Source: Coenobita brevimanus (taxonomy: Eukaryota > Arthropoda > Malacostraca > Decapoda > Coenobitidae). Taken from it: DNA of 64,000 nucleotides. Position 1 is the stretch's first letter. Every line of letters starts with the position of its first letter. Positions 46,914 to 57,675 of this stretch are shown piece by piece. Both the position numbers and the translations under genes were made by a program. Where the stretch lies: NCBI GenBank assembly GCA_032717465.1, contig CM064632.1, positions 27,724,314 to 27,788,313 of the forward strand. Direction: 5' to 3'. Under the pieces are notes generated by a model. It did no database searches, had not been told where the DNA came from, and saw only the letters and a program-made list of their open reading frames with translations.

Positions 46914-47121
46914 GTCTTTTCACTTCAGCTTGGCCCAGATTTTCGTCCTTTTGCAACCTGTCATGTAGCTCAGTGGCAGAATAAGACAGTACCGGTACTA
47001 CGGCTTTACGTTCTTCTTTTAGTAGACTACTTCTTCGTGACTAGCACCATGTTCTAGTATTAATATAGTGTTTTGTTTCAGTGTTCATGATGGAGAGATG
47101 TCAATTTTAGGCCAGTGTAAA
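46914..47121 (-). repeat. MITE-like dispersed repeat family 1 copy
   Basis: The left end is TTTTCACTTCAGCTTGGCCC and the right end TTTTAGGCCAGTGTAAAA, the inverted termini of the family. Internally it has CGTCCTTTTG, TAGCTCAGTGGCAGAA, CTTCTTCGTGACTAGCACC and GATGGAGAGATG. Confidence 0.65.
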
Positions 47122-47400
47122 AAAGCCTATGGTACCGGTACTGGCTTGATAGGTGAGAGTGAGCAGTCTTTTACTTTTGAGTGGTCTTATATAAGCACCA
47201 AACCACAACCACTCCTCGGATGTAAGTCCTAATGGGTTTCCATACGACTGGAGCAACTTAACCCACTGTACCACCAGGCGCCTATTTGGTCGTATGATTA
47301 TCACCCAACGTATGAAGTGGTATCCTGAGCCACAAGAAACCATGTCACGTGGTGTTAACGCTATCAAGTGAGTGGATGGTGGACTCTCAATCTACCACGT
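47110..47400 (-). repeat. Dispersed repeat family 3 copy with tRNA-like segment
   Basis: On the minus strand it reads GGCGCCTGGTGGTACAGTGG, GTTAAGTTGCTCCAGTCG and later CTAATGGG-type blocks, resembling a pol III A box within a SINE-like repeat. The same arrangement is clearer at 48555-48935. Confidence 0.45.
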
Positions 47401-47597
47401 GGGAATTATAGCAAGGACTGTAGGGGTAATGAAGAAAAACAAAAGTACACGATGAAATAGTTAAATGAAATGCTGACCCGTTTTTAGCGGCATCATCCAT
47501 TAGTCATGAAACTCATTTCCGTGTTGCTCCAGCTTTAGTGTCACAGCAGCCATAAATAAAGAGTATTTTTGTTTATGAAAGATTGTGTTCATTACTA

Positions 47598-48410
<813 letters not shown>

Positions 48411-48554
48411 AAGCTCTAATATGCGAAATAAATAGCTGAGGAATAGATGGAAGAAAACCCTTCAAGATTCTTAACTTCATGCAAATAACCTCATTTTATG
48501 CCCAAATTTTCTCCATCAAACATTTCTATTTCGCCATAATGTTTGACTTTATAG

Positions 48555-48935
48555 AAATCCATCCATCCATCATCCAATCCTATGTTGTCCCATGAGGAGC
48601 ATAGGAGCCTGGGGGTAGGCAAGTTGGTCCTGACATTTAAGATGAGAGTGCCCAGCCTCACTCATCCCTGAGTGGCATTACGTGAGCAGTAAACCCCAAC
48701 CATCCCTTGGATATAAACCTTCACCTCTCAATCCAGTTGGAGCGCCGTATTACCCACTAAACCACCAAGCACCAAAATTTGGTTATACGGTTACCACCCA
48801 GCATAGTAAATGGCTTTCTGGTGTACAGGAAACCATTTGGCTTGTCACTCAGAGTCACCCACAGGCAGTTGGAAGAGGAAAGAATGAAGGAAAGAACGAC
48901 AGAATAGGGAGCACAAGTGCTCGTTGGCCCTTCGG
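48555..48935 (-). mobile_element. SINE-like repeat with tRNA-like internal segment (family 3)
   Basis: On the minus strand, GGTGCTTGGTGGTTTAGTGG (A-box-like) and GGTTTATATCC (B-box-like, imperfect) are about 40 bp apart. They are followed by a body and a GGAT microsatellite tail at about 48560-48573. Upstream sequence shared with 17280-17370 suggests a composite or longer unit. Confidence 0.5.
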
Positions 48936-49048
48936 GCACTCTCGCACTTGCTCCTGGGGAGGGCTTTCTCGCTGCACACTCGCTTTCTCGTGGCTCCAGT
49001 AGACTCGATTTCTAAAAGTTCTGGTACCGAATGAACTGTTTTCCGAAC

Positions 49049-49440
49049 CTAACTTTGATCGCTCTTAACTCTAAAAAAAATCATCAATCGAGATGGGACC
49101 AAGTTTTTCGACATCAGCGAATATTTGCGATTTTCATGCCAATTTTGGTGCACCAGGACGCCTCCGTACCGAAGAAAGGCGCCCTCACCTCGCTTCGGGA
49201 ATGGAACCCAACTTGTCCGAACGCAAGTCCGAGATATTAACCACTCGGCCACGGCAACTGACCGGGCGCCGGGAGCTGTGTTTTTGGTCAAAATTTGATC
49301 GCTCATTAAATATCGCAAAAGTTTTTCAGTCGTGATGGGACCAAGTTTTTTCACATCAGCGAATTTTTTCGATTTTTGTGCCAATTTTGGTGCGACTTGA
49401 ATGTGTAGTTTCGGCTGCCCAAAATACACACCCACACACC
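49049..49440. repeat. Tandem duplication of about 250-bp units
   Basis: The block TTTGATCGCTC...GATGGGACCAAGTTTTTC...ACATCAGCGAAT...GCCAATTTTGGTGC occurs at 49058-49155 and again at 49297-49395. Between the copies is CGTACCGAAGAAAGGCGCC and a GGCCGAGTGGTTA-type complement (49241-49253), a possible tRNA-like head on the minus strand. Confidence 0.6.
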
Positions 49441-49680
49441 CACACACACAGACACACGGCTAGTGCTATAGTATATTAAAGTCACCCGGAGGCAGAAGGA
49501 CGAGGAAAGAATGAAGGAAAGAAAAACAGAAGAGGTTGAAAGGAAAGAAGGATGGAGGAGAGGAAAGGTCAGACACCTGAGAGCAGCACAACATCAGGTG
49601 AGTGGATGGTGAGCTCCCCCACCTACCACAAACTCTATAGATACATCTGTGTTTTTACTTTTATTTTATTAAATTTTTAG

Positions 49681-50022
49681 GCGGTGGCTGAATCGGCAGA
49701 GAGGCGACCTGCAGTCCTAATGGACCCAGGATCGAATCCCGGCTGGGGCAGGAAACAGTTTAAGGATTTGAATTTCCTAAAAACCAGACTTTCCTGATCT
49801 ACCAGATGATCGGCCGACATGTCGTAAAAATACCCCCGCTAATACCAATACACCAGTCCTTTATGAGACAGCCTTAGCATGTATTCAATATGGACGGTGG
49901 ATGTTAGCGCCGAAGTGGTGACATGTGGAGGTGTAGGAGGACTACTGAGCCTTGGGATAGGTCACTACCCCCGAGAAATAGGCCGTGCAGCCTTTGCCCA
50001 GAGTCGGAGTACGTAAACAAAA
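49681..50022 (+). mobile_element. tRNA-derived SINE, family 1, plus copy
   Basis: A box TGGCTGAATCGG (49685-49696) and B box GGATCGAATCC (49729-49739, one change from consensus). The body contains ACATGTCGTAAAAATACCCC and CCGAAGTGGTGACATGT, and the 3' end TGCCCAGAGTCGGAGTACG is followed by an A-rich tail. It matches 12178-12510 in inverse orientation. Confidence 0.87.
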
Positions 50023-50514
50023 AAATAGTGCGTCATATGACCTATTGTCTTTTCCCTACAGCAGTTATGAAAAAATGTGAAGGGAATCAGGACTAGTTTT
50101 TAAATCAGTAGGCGCAGCTCCATCTATATCAAGTAATGTCCAGATTTACCAGTCATTCCCGTGTATTTCAAAACTTTAATATTTTTCTGTTTACTGTTTC
50201 ACTCAGTATCAAAAGCGTCCACATTATTAGCGACAGTTTCCATCAAGCCTGCATCAAATATTCCGCCACAGTTTTTATATATACACCAAAAACCTGCATC
50301 AGATATTCTGCCACAGTTTTCATTTATACGCCAAAACCTGCTTCGTGTTGTGGGGTAAATCAGGCCGACACTGATCCCTGCTGACACCCCACCTGCCTCT
50401 CAGCAGTCACATTGGCGGTGGCTGTGACGGTGGTGGTGGAGGTAATGTGACTGGGATGTGGCGTAGATGAAGTAAAGGCTGACACCAACACTGGGCTTGA
50501 CTATCCTGTGAACA

Positions 50515-51865
50515 CTTAGCATCTACACACACCACACTTAATTTTTACACACTCCACACGTTACGTCTACACATCTCACACTTGGCTGCACACCTCACAC
50601 TTGACTTCTACACACTTCACACTTGACTTCTACACACCTCACACTTAGCTTCTACACACCTCACACTAAGCTTCTACATACCTGAGTCGTATCTTCTGCA
50701 CACTGCACACTTGACATCTACACACTCCACAACTTCTACACACCTCACACTTAACTTCTACACACCTCACACTTAACTTCTACACACCTCACACTTAACT
50801 TCTACACACCCCACACTTCTACACACCCCACACTTCTACACACCCCACACTTAACTTCTGCTTCTACACACCTCACACTTAACGTCTACAAACCTCACAC
50901 TTAACGTCTACACACCTCACACTTAGCTTCTACACACCTCACCCGTATTTTCTACACACTGCACACTTGACATCTACGCACTCCACACTTCTACACGCCT
51001 CACACTTAACGTCTGCAAACCTCACACTTAACTCCTACACACCCCACACTTAACTACACATCCCACACTTAACTACACATCCCACACGTTACTTCAACAT
51101 ACCCCATACTTAACTAGCTTACACACCCCATACTTAACGTCTACACACCCCACATTTAACTTCTACACACCCCACACTTAGCAAGCCTACACACCTCACA
51201 CTTAACTCTACACATCCCACAATTAACTACACACCCCACACTTAACAACACACCCCACACTTATCGTCAACACACCCCACACTTAACGTCTATACACATC
51301 ACACTTTAACTTCTACACACCTCATTCTTATCGTCTACACACCCCACACTTAACTTCAACACACCCTCACGTAATTAGCCTACACCAGTGGTTTCCAGCA
51401 TTTTCTAATTCTCGCCCCCCCTCACTGAATGACACGTTCCCTGCGCCCCCCTTCCTCAAATACTGTATTTTACTGGCATAGTTGGCACATGTCAATAAAT
51501 ATCATAGATTCTTAATCTTTGAAATTGTTTATATATTCAGGTAACTAGATTTCTAATTCATATCAGAAATATTTTCTCCATATTTAGAAATTACTGAATT
51601 CCAACTTAATTCATAGTTTTCAAATATAATTACCCTCTTTATCAAGCCTTCGCGTACCCCAAGGCAGCCTGTCTTGCCCCCCTAAGGGGGCGAGCCCCAC
51701 AGTTTTTTTTTGGAAACCACTGGCCTACACACCCCACACTTGACATCTACACACCTCATACTTAACTGCTACACACCTCACACTTAGCTTGCACACCTCA
51801 CACTTAACTCCTACACACCTCACACTTAGCTTGCACACGTCACACTTAGCTCTACACACCCCCCT
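50515..51865 (+). repeat. About 23-bp minisatellite (CTTCTACACACCTCACACTTAA)
   Basis: Dozens of imperfect copies of TTCTACACACCTCACACTTAA, split into 50515-51385 and 51723-51865 by a hAT MITE. The strand is strongly C/A-biased and has no coding value. Confidence 0.88.
51386..51722. mobile_element. hAT-type MITE (337 bp)
   Basis: Begins CAGTGGTTTCCAGC and ends TTTGGAAACCACTG, giving terminal inverted repeats of the CAGTGGTT type typical of one hAT group. An exact 8-bp duplication, GCCTACAC, flanks it (51378-51385 and 51723-51730). No open frame is present. It inserted into the minisatellite. Confidence 0.92.
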
Positions 51866-52059
51866 TTTATATACAGTAATCCCTTCAACCGGGGGACGGT
51901 ATTTTTCTGTGTTCCAGCCAGCTTCGGACTGTTCACTTTATGAGAGGCCTTTAGAAGATAGTTTAATGAAGGCTACATATAATCCCTGTACATTGTGGAG
52001 TTTTCTTTCTAGATAAGTTTTCGTTTAGCTAAATGTGAGACATAGCAAAGACCGTATTC

Positions 52060-52255
52060 TCGTTGGTTAAGAAAGGTCCCTAATAGCTTTTCTTAAGCGA
52101 TTTTTTTTGCTTATTGCACCATACTCTACTTTTCTATGTTACATATATCCTTCCAGTATCGCCATACTGTACATCAGTAACGTAAAAAGGAATATTAAAC
52201 CACCCATATGAAAAAATAAATCACTAAGGAAAAGATGTTAGGGATCTGCCGTAAC
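52060..52255 (+). repeat. Dispersed repeat family 2 copy
   Basis: TCCCTAATAGCTTTTC and AAGCGATTTTTTTTGC at the left; GAAAAAATAAATCACTAAGG and AAAAGATGTTAGGGATC at the right. The ends are approximate inverted repeats (CCTAAYAGCTTTTC / GAAAAGATGTTAGG), suggesting a MITE. Confidence 0.55.
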
Positions 52256-52379
52256 CAGCGAAAGACAAGTCTAAGTGGTACGCTAAACAGGGTTATTTGA
52301 ACATACAGATAATTTTTACACATTTTTTTTTTTTTTACTTCTTCTGGTAAGGGAGTAAATGTCTGTTATTTCTGTTACT

Positions 52380-52960
52380 AGAGTTATTATAATTAGCATC
52401 TTTACTAGACTTATTATTTACTAGACTTATTTTAATTAGCATATATGTTTACTAGATTATTATAGTTAATATTTATATTTACTGGACTTATAATTAGCAT
52501 ATAATACTAGATTTATTATAATTAGCATATATAATTTCAGGACTTATTATAATTAACATATGTTATTAGATTTATTATCTACCGGTATCAGTCTATTGCC
52601 AGACGCCTTAATCCCGTAAGAGGTGGCCACAAACAAATCGCTTCCATGTCGCCCTATCCCCCGCCATTTCGCTGCCCTGCTCCCAGCTCACACCACCCTC
52701 TCTCATATACCTCCTCACTCCAACCCTCCATCTCATCCTTGGCCTCCCCCTCCCTCTCACTCCCTCCACCTCACCTACAGACATTCTCCTCGTCAGTCTC
52801 TCACTCTCCATCCTCTCCACATGGCCAAACCACCTCATAAATATATATTTACCGGACTTATTATAATTAGCATATATGTTACTAGACTTATTATAATTAG
52901 CATATATGGTATTAGACTTATTATTATTCGCATATTTACTAGTTATTATAATTAACACTA
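52380..52960 (+). repeat. AT-rich tandem repeat interrupted by a LINE fragment
   Basis: Units read TACTAGACTTATTATAATTAG plus CATATATG, about 29 bp, with variants on both sides of the LINE family B fragment at 52593-52837. Confidence 0.8.
52593..52837 (-). mobile_element. LINE family B 3' fragment
   Basis: On the minus strand it encodes the terminal LINE segment (MRWFGHVERMESERL, RGRPRMRW, FVCGHLLRD) and ends in GGCGTCTGGCAATAG. Only about 245 bp were copied. Confidence 0.88.
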
Positions 52961-53113
52961 GACATTTATTATTTATTTATTTATTTATTTAATTATTTTT
53001 TGCAGGTAGGTCATGTTCTCTTCTGGCCATACTGAAAGAGTTGTAAGTATGAAGGCACATTTAATATAACACTAAATAATTTATCTTAACAGTAATGGCT
53101 TACACATCCTGTA

Positions 53114-53335
53114 CTCTTTTCACTTTACCTGGACGTAAAATTGCCATCCTTCCGTCTTGAATGCTGAGTTTTAACAATCGATTAGCAACAGAATATGATG
53201 CTAGTCACGAAGAAGTGCTACAGAAAACATGTAGAATCACGGTACTTTTTTTTTTCTGCCTCTGAGCTCCGTGAACTAAGCGCCAAAAGGATGAAAATTT
53301 GGGCCAAGTTAAAGTGAATGAAGTATAGACAGTGG
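53114..53335 (+). repeat. MITE-like dispersed repeat family 1, full copy
   Basis: The left end CTTTTCACTTTACCTGGACG and right end GGGCCAAGTTAAAGTGAATG are inverted repeats of each other (about 20 bp). The body has the TTGAATGCTGAG, GATGCTAGTCACGAAGAAGTGC and CTCTGAGCTCCGTGAACT blocks. Confidence 0.7.
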
Positions 53336-53559
53336 TACAGCCGGTGTCCAAAGTTCTATCCCCCCCTTTTTTTTTTTTTTTTTTTTTTCCCTCTTTGGAG
53401 TTTGATAATCAGGGTGGTGAATTCGTAGCAACCGACACTGATGAATTTACTTGGCCACAGATCAGTATCATCAGCTTCGTTGCTGCGGATTCACCACCAC
53501 TGATTTTGAAAGTCCATGGAGAGAATAGCAGTGGAGGCGACAGGAGTTTTGACGGCGAC

Positions 53560-53787
53560 TGTACATGTAACGTTAATCGATGTAAGTGCAGATCGTTCTG
53601 CTTACACCCGATGGAACTGGCAGATTTTCTCTCAACTTATGACTTGGTTAACCGTTACTCCCTGTCCTTCATTTGTGCGACAGGTCAGCTCTGGAACTGT
53701 CTCCCTTTGTCTGTATTTCCTACTTCCTATGATCTCCAGTCTTTCAGACGCAGTGTGTCCAGGCATCTCGAAATGAACGGATCTTGA
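53560..53787 (+). pseudogene. LINE ORF2 C-terminal remnant (third family)
   Basis: The frame ends with SFICATGQLWNCLPLSVFPTS followed by a YDLQSFRRSVSRHL-like stretch and a stop at 53787. The LWN-LP...LQ-F+...HL pattern is the usual last segment of many jockey- or CR1-like LINE reverse transcriptases. Upstream of about 53560 the frame no longer looks like RT, and no RT catalytic motif is present. Support is the tail pattern only. Confidence 0.45.
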
Positions 53788-53859
53788 ATTTGGCTCTCTT
53801 TTGTATTGTTTTTGTTTTTGTTCTGTTTTGCGGGCTCCTACTCTTTGGCAGGGTTTTGT

Positions 53860-53866
53860 ACGTGTG

Positions 53867-53929
<63 letters not shown>

Positions 53930-53930
53930 T
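53860..53930. repeat. GT microsatellite
   Basis: An interrupted GT run (one TATATG break near 53882). The predicted Cys/Val frame here is an artefact. Confidence 0.9.
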
Positions 53931-54462
53931 GTTCGAGTGAGTTTAGAATGTTAGTTTCATGTTGTAACTTTCCTCTCCTTTTTCTTGTTAGTTAACACAC
54001 TCAGCTTCTTAGGAGTCAGCTCGCTTTAGTCCAGGAATAGAATACTGACCGACCAGAGAGAGAGAGAGAGAGAGAGAGAACTAGAAAGGGTTAGAAAGGC
54101 AAAAATAACCCTCCTTTAAATATACTTATAGTCAGTTTAACCCCTTGAGACCGATGACCTTTTTTTTTTTTCACTTATTTTTTCTCTTACTCTGAGGGAC
54201 TTTTCGTACTGAAGGTGCTAGGTATACCTTTAATTAATCCTGTGTTACCTGGTCATTCTTGTCAGGTGAATAAAAATCGTCTTGTAGCTAAATTAAAACG
54301 AAAAATAAATTCCTCGTACTGAACAGGTGAACAGACTATAGGAATCTCGCGTTATAAGGTCCAGTCGTATATCGAATCACGCCACTTATTTCCTCTTAAG
54401 CCCTTCAGTACAATGTTATATTTTACGATGTATTCTTGACGCCTTCAGATGGTTTAGTGATG

Positions 54463-54612
54463 GGATGGAGATTTCCTAACAGCTTTTCTTTTGCGACTTA
54501 TGCACATTACGCCTTAGTATCCTTTGTATCAGAGCTGAAACGATATAAAGAACATACAAGAGAACGCTAAGGTGTAATATGGAAAATAAATCGCTAAGGA
54601 ATTGGTGCTACG
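54463..54612 (+). repeat. Dispersed repeat family 2 copy
   Basis: TTTCCTAACAGCTTTTCTTT at the left and AAAATAAATCGCTAAGGAATTGG at the right, with the internal ATTACGCCTTAG and CGCTAAGGTG words inverted. Confidence 0.5.
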
Positions 54613-54833
54613 GAACAATTATTGTCACTTAAGAACGAGCCTCAGTTTTCATCTCCCCCACCCCTTGCAGTGCGGTGTTGTCATTTGAAGCCCTGTGCTG
54701 CCTCCACACGATTTTATTCAGCTTATAAGAGACCACGTCATGGGGCTTAAAATCGTCTCCACCTACCCCTTGAACATAAATGTCTTATGTCATTCACCCC
54801 AATTACCAGCAGGCGATTTCAAGCTTCGACTTC

Positions 54834-55041
54834 TTATACTCTGTTCACTTTAACATGACCTAAAAGTACCATCTCTCCATTTTAAATACTGAGCTGTAGC
54901 AGTGGATTAATGCTAGAATATGATCCTAGTCACGAAGAAGTGCTTTGGAAAGAATGTAGAGTCGTAGTGTTATTTTCTGCCAATGAGCTAGCTGAAGTAA
55001 ACAGCAAATGGATGAAAATCTGTGTTAAGGTTAATGGACTA
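54834..55041 (+). repeat. MITE-like dispersed repeat family 1 copy
   Basis: Starts TTATACTCTGTTCACTTTAAC, has CATCTCTCCATTTTAAATACTG and GATCCTAGTCACGAAGAAGTGC, and ends GTTAAGGTTAATGGACTATAG, a decayed inverted terminus. Confidence 0.7.
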
Positions 55042-55105
55042 TAGATGTTTCAAGTTAAGAAATTTCGTCTGTTGGTAGGAAACGTCTAGTAAAAGAGCAT
55101 TATCC

Positions 55106-55323
55106 TGAACTCTTTTTAGTATAACTTGGCTTAAAATTATCACCTCTCCATGTTGAATGCTGAGTTATAACAATAGATTAACACTAGAATATGATGCTAG
55201 TCATGCAGAAGTGCTGTGGAGAGGACGCAGAGTTGTAGCAATGTGTTTTCCCGCCACTGAGCTACGTGGAATAAACTACCAAAGGACGAAAATCTGGGCC
55301 AAGTTAGAGGTGGTCCGTAAATA
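55106..55323 (+). repeat. MITE-like dispersed repeat family 1 copy
   Basis: Starts TGAACTCTTTTTAGTATAACTTGG, has ACCTCTCCATGTTGAATGC and GATGCTAGTCATGCAGAAGTGC, and ends GGGCCAAGTTAGAGGTGGTCC. It lies 65 bp after the previous copy in the same orientation. Confidence 0.7.
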
Positions 55324-55329
55324 GCTCTC

Positions 55330-55744
55330 CACTAGAAACTCGCCTGATGTTATCTTTTGTGTTCGTGGGACGACTCAGTCTGCTGATGTGGCGTGGATGC
55401 TGTGGTGGGAGTAAGAAATGAATGTATGATTCAAGCTGAACATTGATAACGTTGACAGAGCCATCGCCACAACACACCTTTTCTACATTTTTTTTTTTTT
55501 TTTGCTGTCTCTGAACTGATCTATTTGACGTGGGGGAAACTTATCGAGATAAAGGATTTAGATAGAGGTGTATTAATGTGCTAGAGTTATCCCAGCCATA
55601 AGAGTGTTAACAGGTAACAGGAATTTTACATTATCAGGTCGGTGGATTAGTGTGATAAAAGCGAGATGCGATAGTTTGGTTGGTGTGGACTGGCCTGTAT
55701 TGGGGATTAGGGCGGTCATGTGTGTGTAAGGCTTAATAGAACTG

Positions 55745-55795
<51 letters not shown>

Positions 55796-56040
55796 AGCAG
55801 TACACTACATAAACACTGTAATAATCCAATCATCTCTCGAATATTACTGGAATGGATTTAAGAGTATTACACACGACCTAACCCGATGAGTACCTAGCCA
55901 GCATGGGTGAAGAGGCGATAGTTCTAGCCCTCACGCTCCAGTATTGGCGGCTACCTTCTGAATATTACATCTCTGGGTCTAACGGTATTAAACCTCCCTT
56001 TGGATATTCGGCCAGCATGGGAAATGGAGTTGGTTTGGGT

Positions 56041-56134
<94 letters not shown>

Positions 56135-56990
56135 ACTATTGTATCTTCGTCTTTATCGCCATGAATGTATTTTGTGTGGTGGTTGTGGTGGTGGTGGTAT
56201 GTTATTATTGTTTGTAGTAGTAGTATTCATAGTAGCAGCAGCAGTAGTAGTAGTAGTTGTTGCAGTAATATTAGGAAGAAGATGGTAGTGGATTGTAGTC
56301 TTGGTTGTGGGTAATTGTGATAGGCTAGTGACTGTTGGTGCTGGTTGACTAATGATGGTCTGGGTGGTTGTAGTAGTGAATGGTTTCAGTGGTTGATTGA
56401 TGGTGGATGTAGTGATGGTGGTTTGGTCTGTGAATCACAGAAAAGTGCACATGGACAGACAACGAGATGCTATTTTTTTTTTTTTTTTTTTTATCTAACA
56501 CTCGCATAATTTGCTATTATATTTGGCTTTCGGTTGGTGTGAACCAGGTATATAGTTCCAATTTACCTTGACTGTGAATAGCTGTGGCAATTGGTCTTTT
56601 GATGTTACAACATTTATGCTTTAATAACACCATTAACTGAAATAAACTGGTATCAGTAGAAGTGAAATATGGCTAACCTGGCCTTGAGAAAGCTAATGAC
56701 GATAATGTTAACACTTAGAAGCTTATGATTCACTTCTAGCTGAATAAAATGGTGTTGCGAAGAACTGTTCCGTGAGAAGCTTAGTGGTGACAGTATCAGC
56801 ACTCCGGCTTCCTTGATTTTCTCTCAGCTAAAAGGAATCATCTAGTGTTAGCTGTGATAAAATGCTAGAGTTGTGCCGACCAGGAGATAGTTAATAATGG
56901 AACACAAACAGGGATCCTGTTGAAAAGGGGACACTGGATTGGATATTCCACCTTAGCTTAGAACATGTAAATCGTAACAGCCAGTCCCAA
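55330..56990. other. Non-coding, microsatellite-rich interval
   Basis: T run near 55490, GA run at 55748-55793, CA run at 56044-56127, GTGGTGGT and AGTAGT tracts at about 56175-56420, T run near 56475. No gene is seen. Confidence 0.65.
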
Positions 56991-56991
56991 T

Positions 56992-57613
56992 GTACAGTCA
57001 ACAAGAGTTCCACCTGGACCACTAAGTTGCGGGATATGGCTAACGTGGCAACAGCGCGCCTGTTTGTGTGTTTGTGCGTACATGCCCGAGAATTTTTCTA
57101 ATCGCCAAACTTTCTCCTCTGTGTCGTATTATGTGGTCATTGTATTATGCTGTGAAATTGGCTAATAAATATTGTGTAATTGTTTGGGATAATGAACTAT
57201 GCATTATGCTATTTGTAAAGTCTGAGATATATAAAATAATTCTTCTCTTGTCTTGTGGCGTGAACCACGATACAGGTTGAGATGTGGTTCAGGAACAGTG
57301 AACAAGTTCACCCACAAATGGCGCGATGTAGGGGGAATATGAAACTATGGGAGTGGGCAGGAGCTTGGCAGGTGAAGGGAAGGGGGATGAAGTTGGGTCA
57401 CGTCATTTTCTCCAACAGTTATACTTTCTTTGACATTACAGTATATTTATTAAGGCGTCAATGATATCCTGTATCCTAAATAATAATAAACCTATTTCTT
57501 GCATTTATTATTTATTATTATAGACAACTGATTACACGCTTCAAATTGCACCAAACATAGGATACCCCGTCTCTCGTTAATGGACAACATGCAGCCTGCT
57601 CCATCACCTCGAC

Positions 57614-57675
<62 letters not shown>

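Noticed and set aside
50515..51865. CRISPR-like array of short repeats
   Set aside because: The repeats are contiguous and degenerate with no unique spacers, in a eukaryotic context: a minisatellite.
57068..57464. Short frames of 60-70 codons near the outer palindrome ends, mirrored at 63051-63459
   Set aside because: They are duplicated only because the arms are; one mirror frame has extra codons and neither shows a motif.
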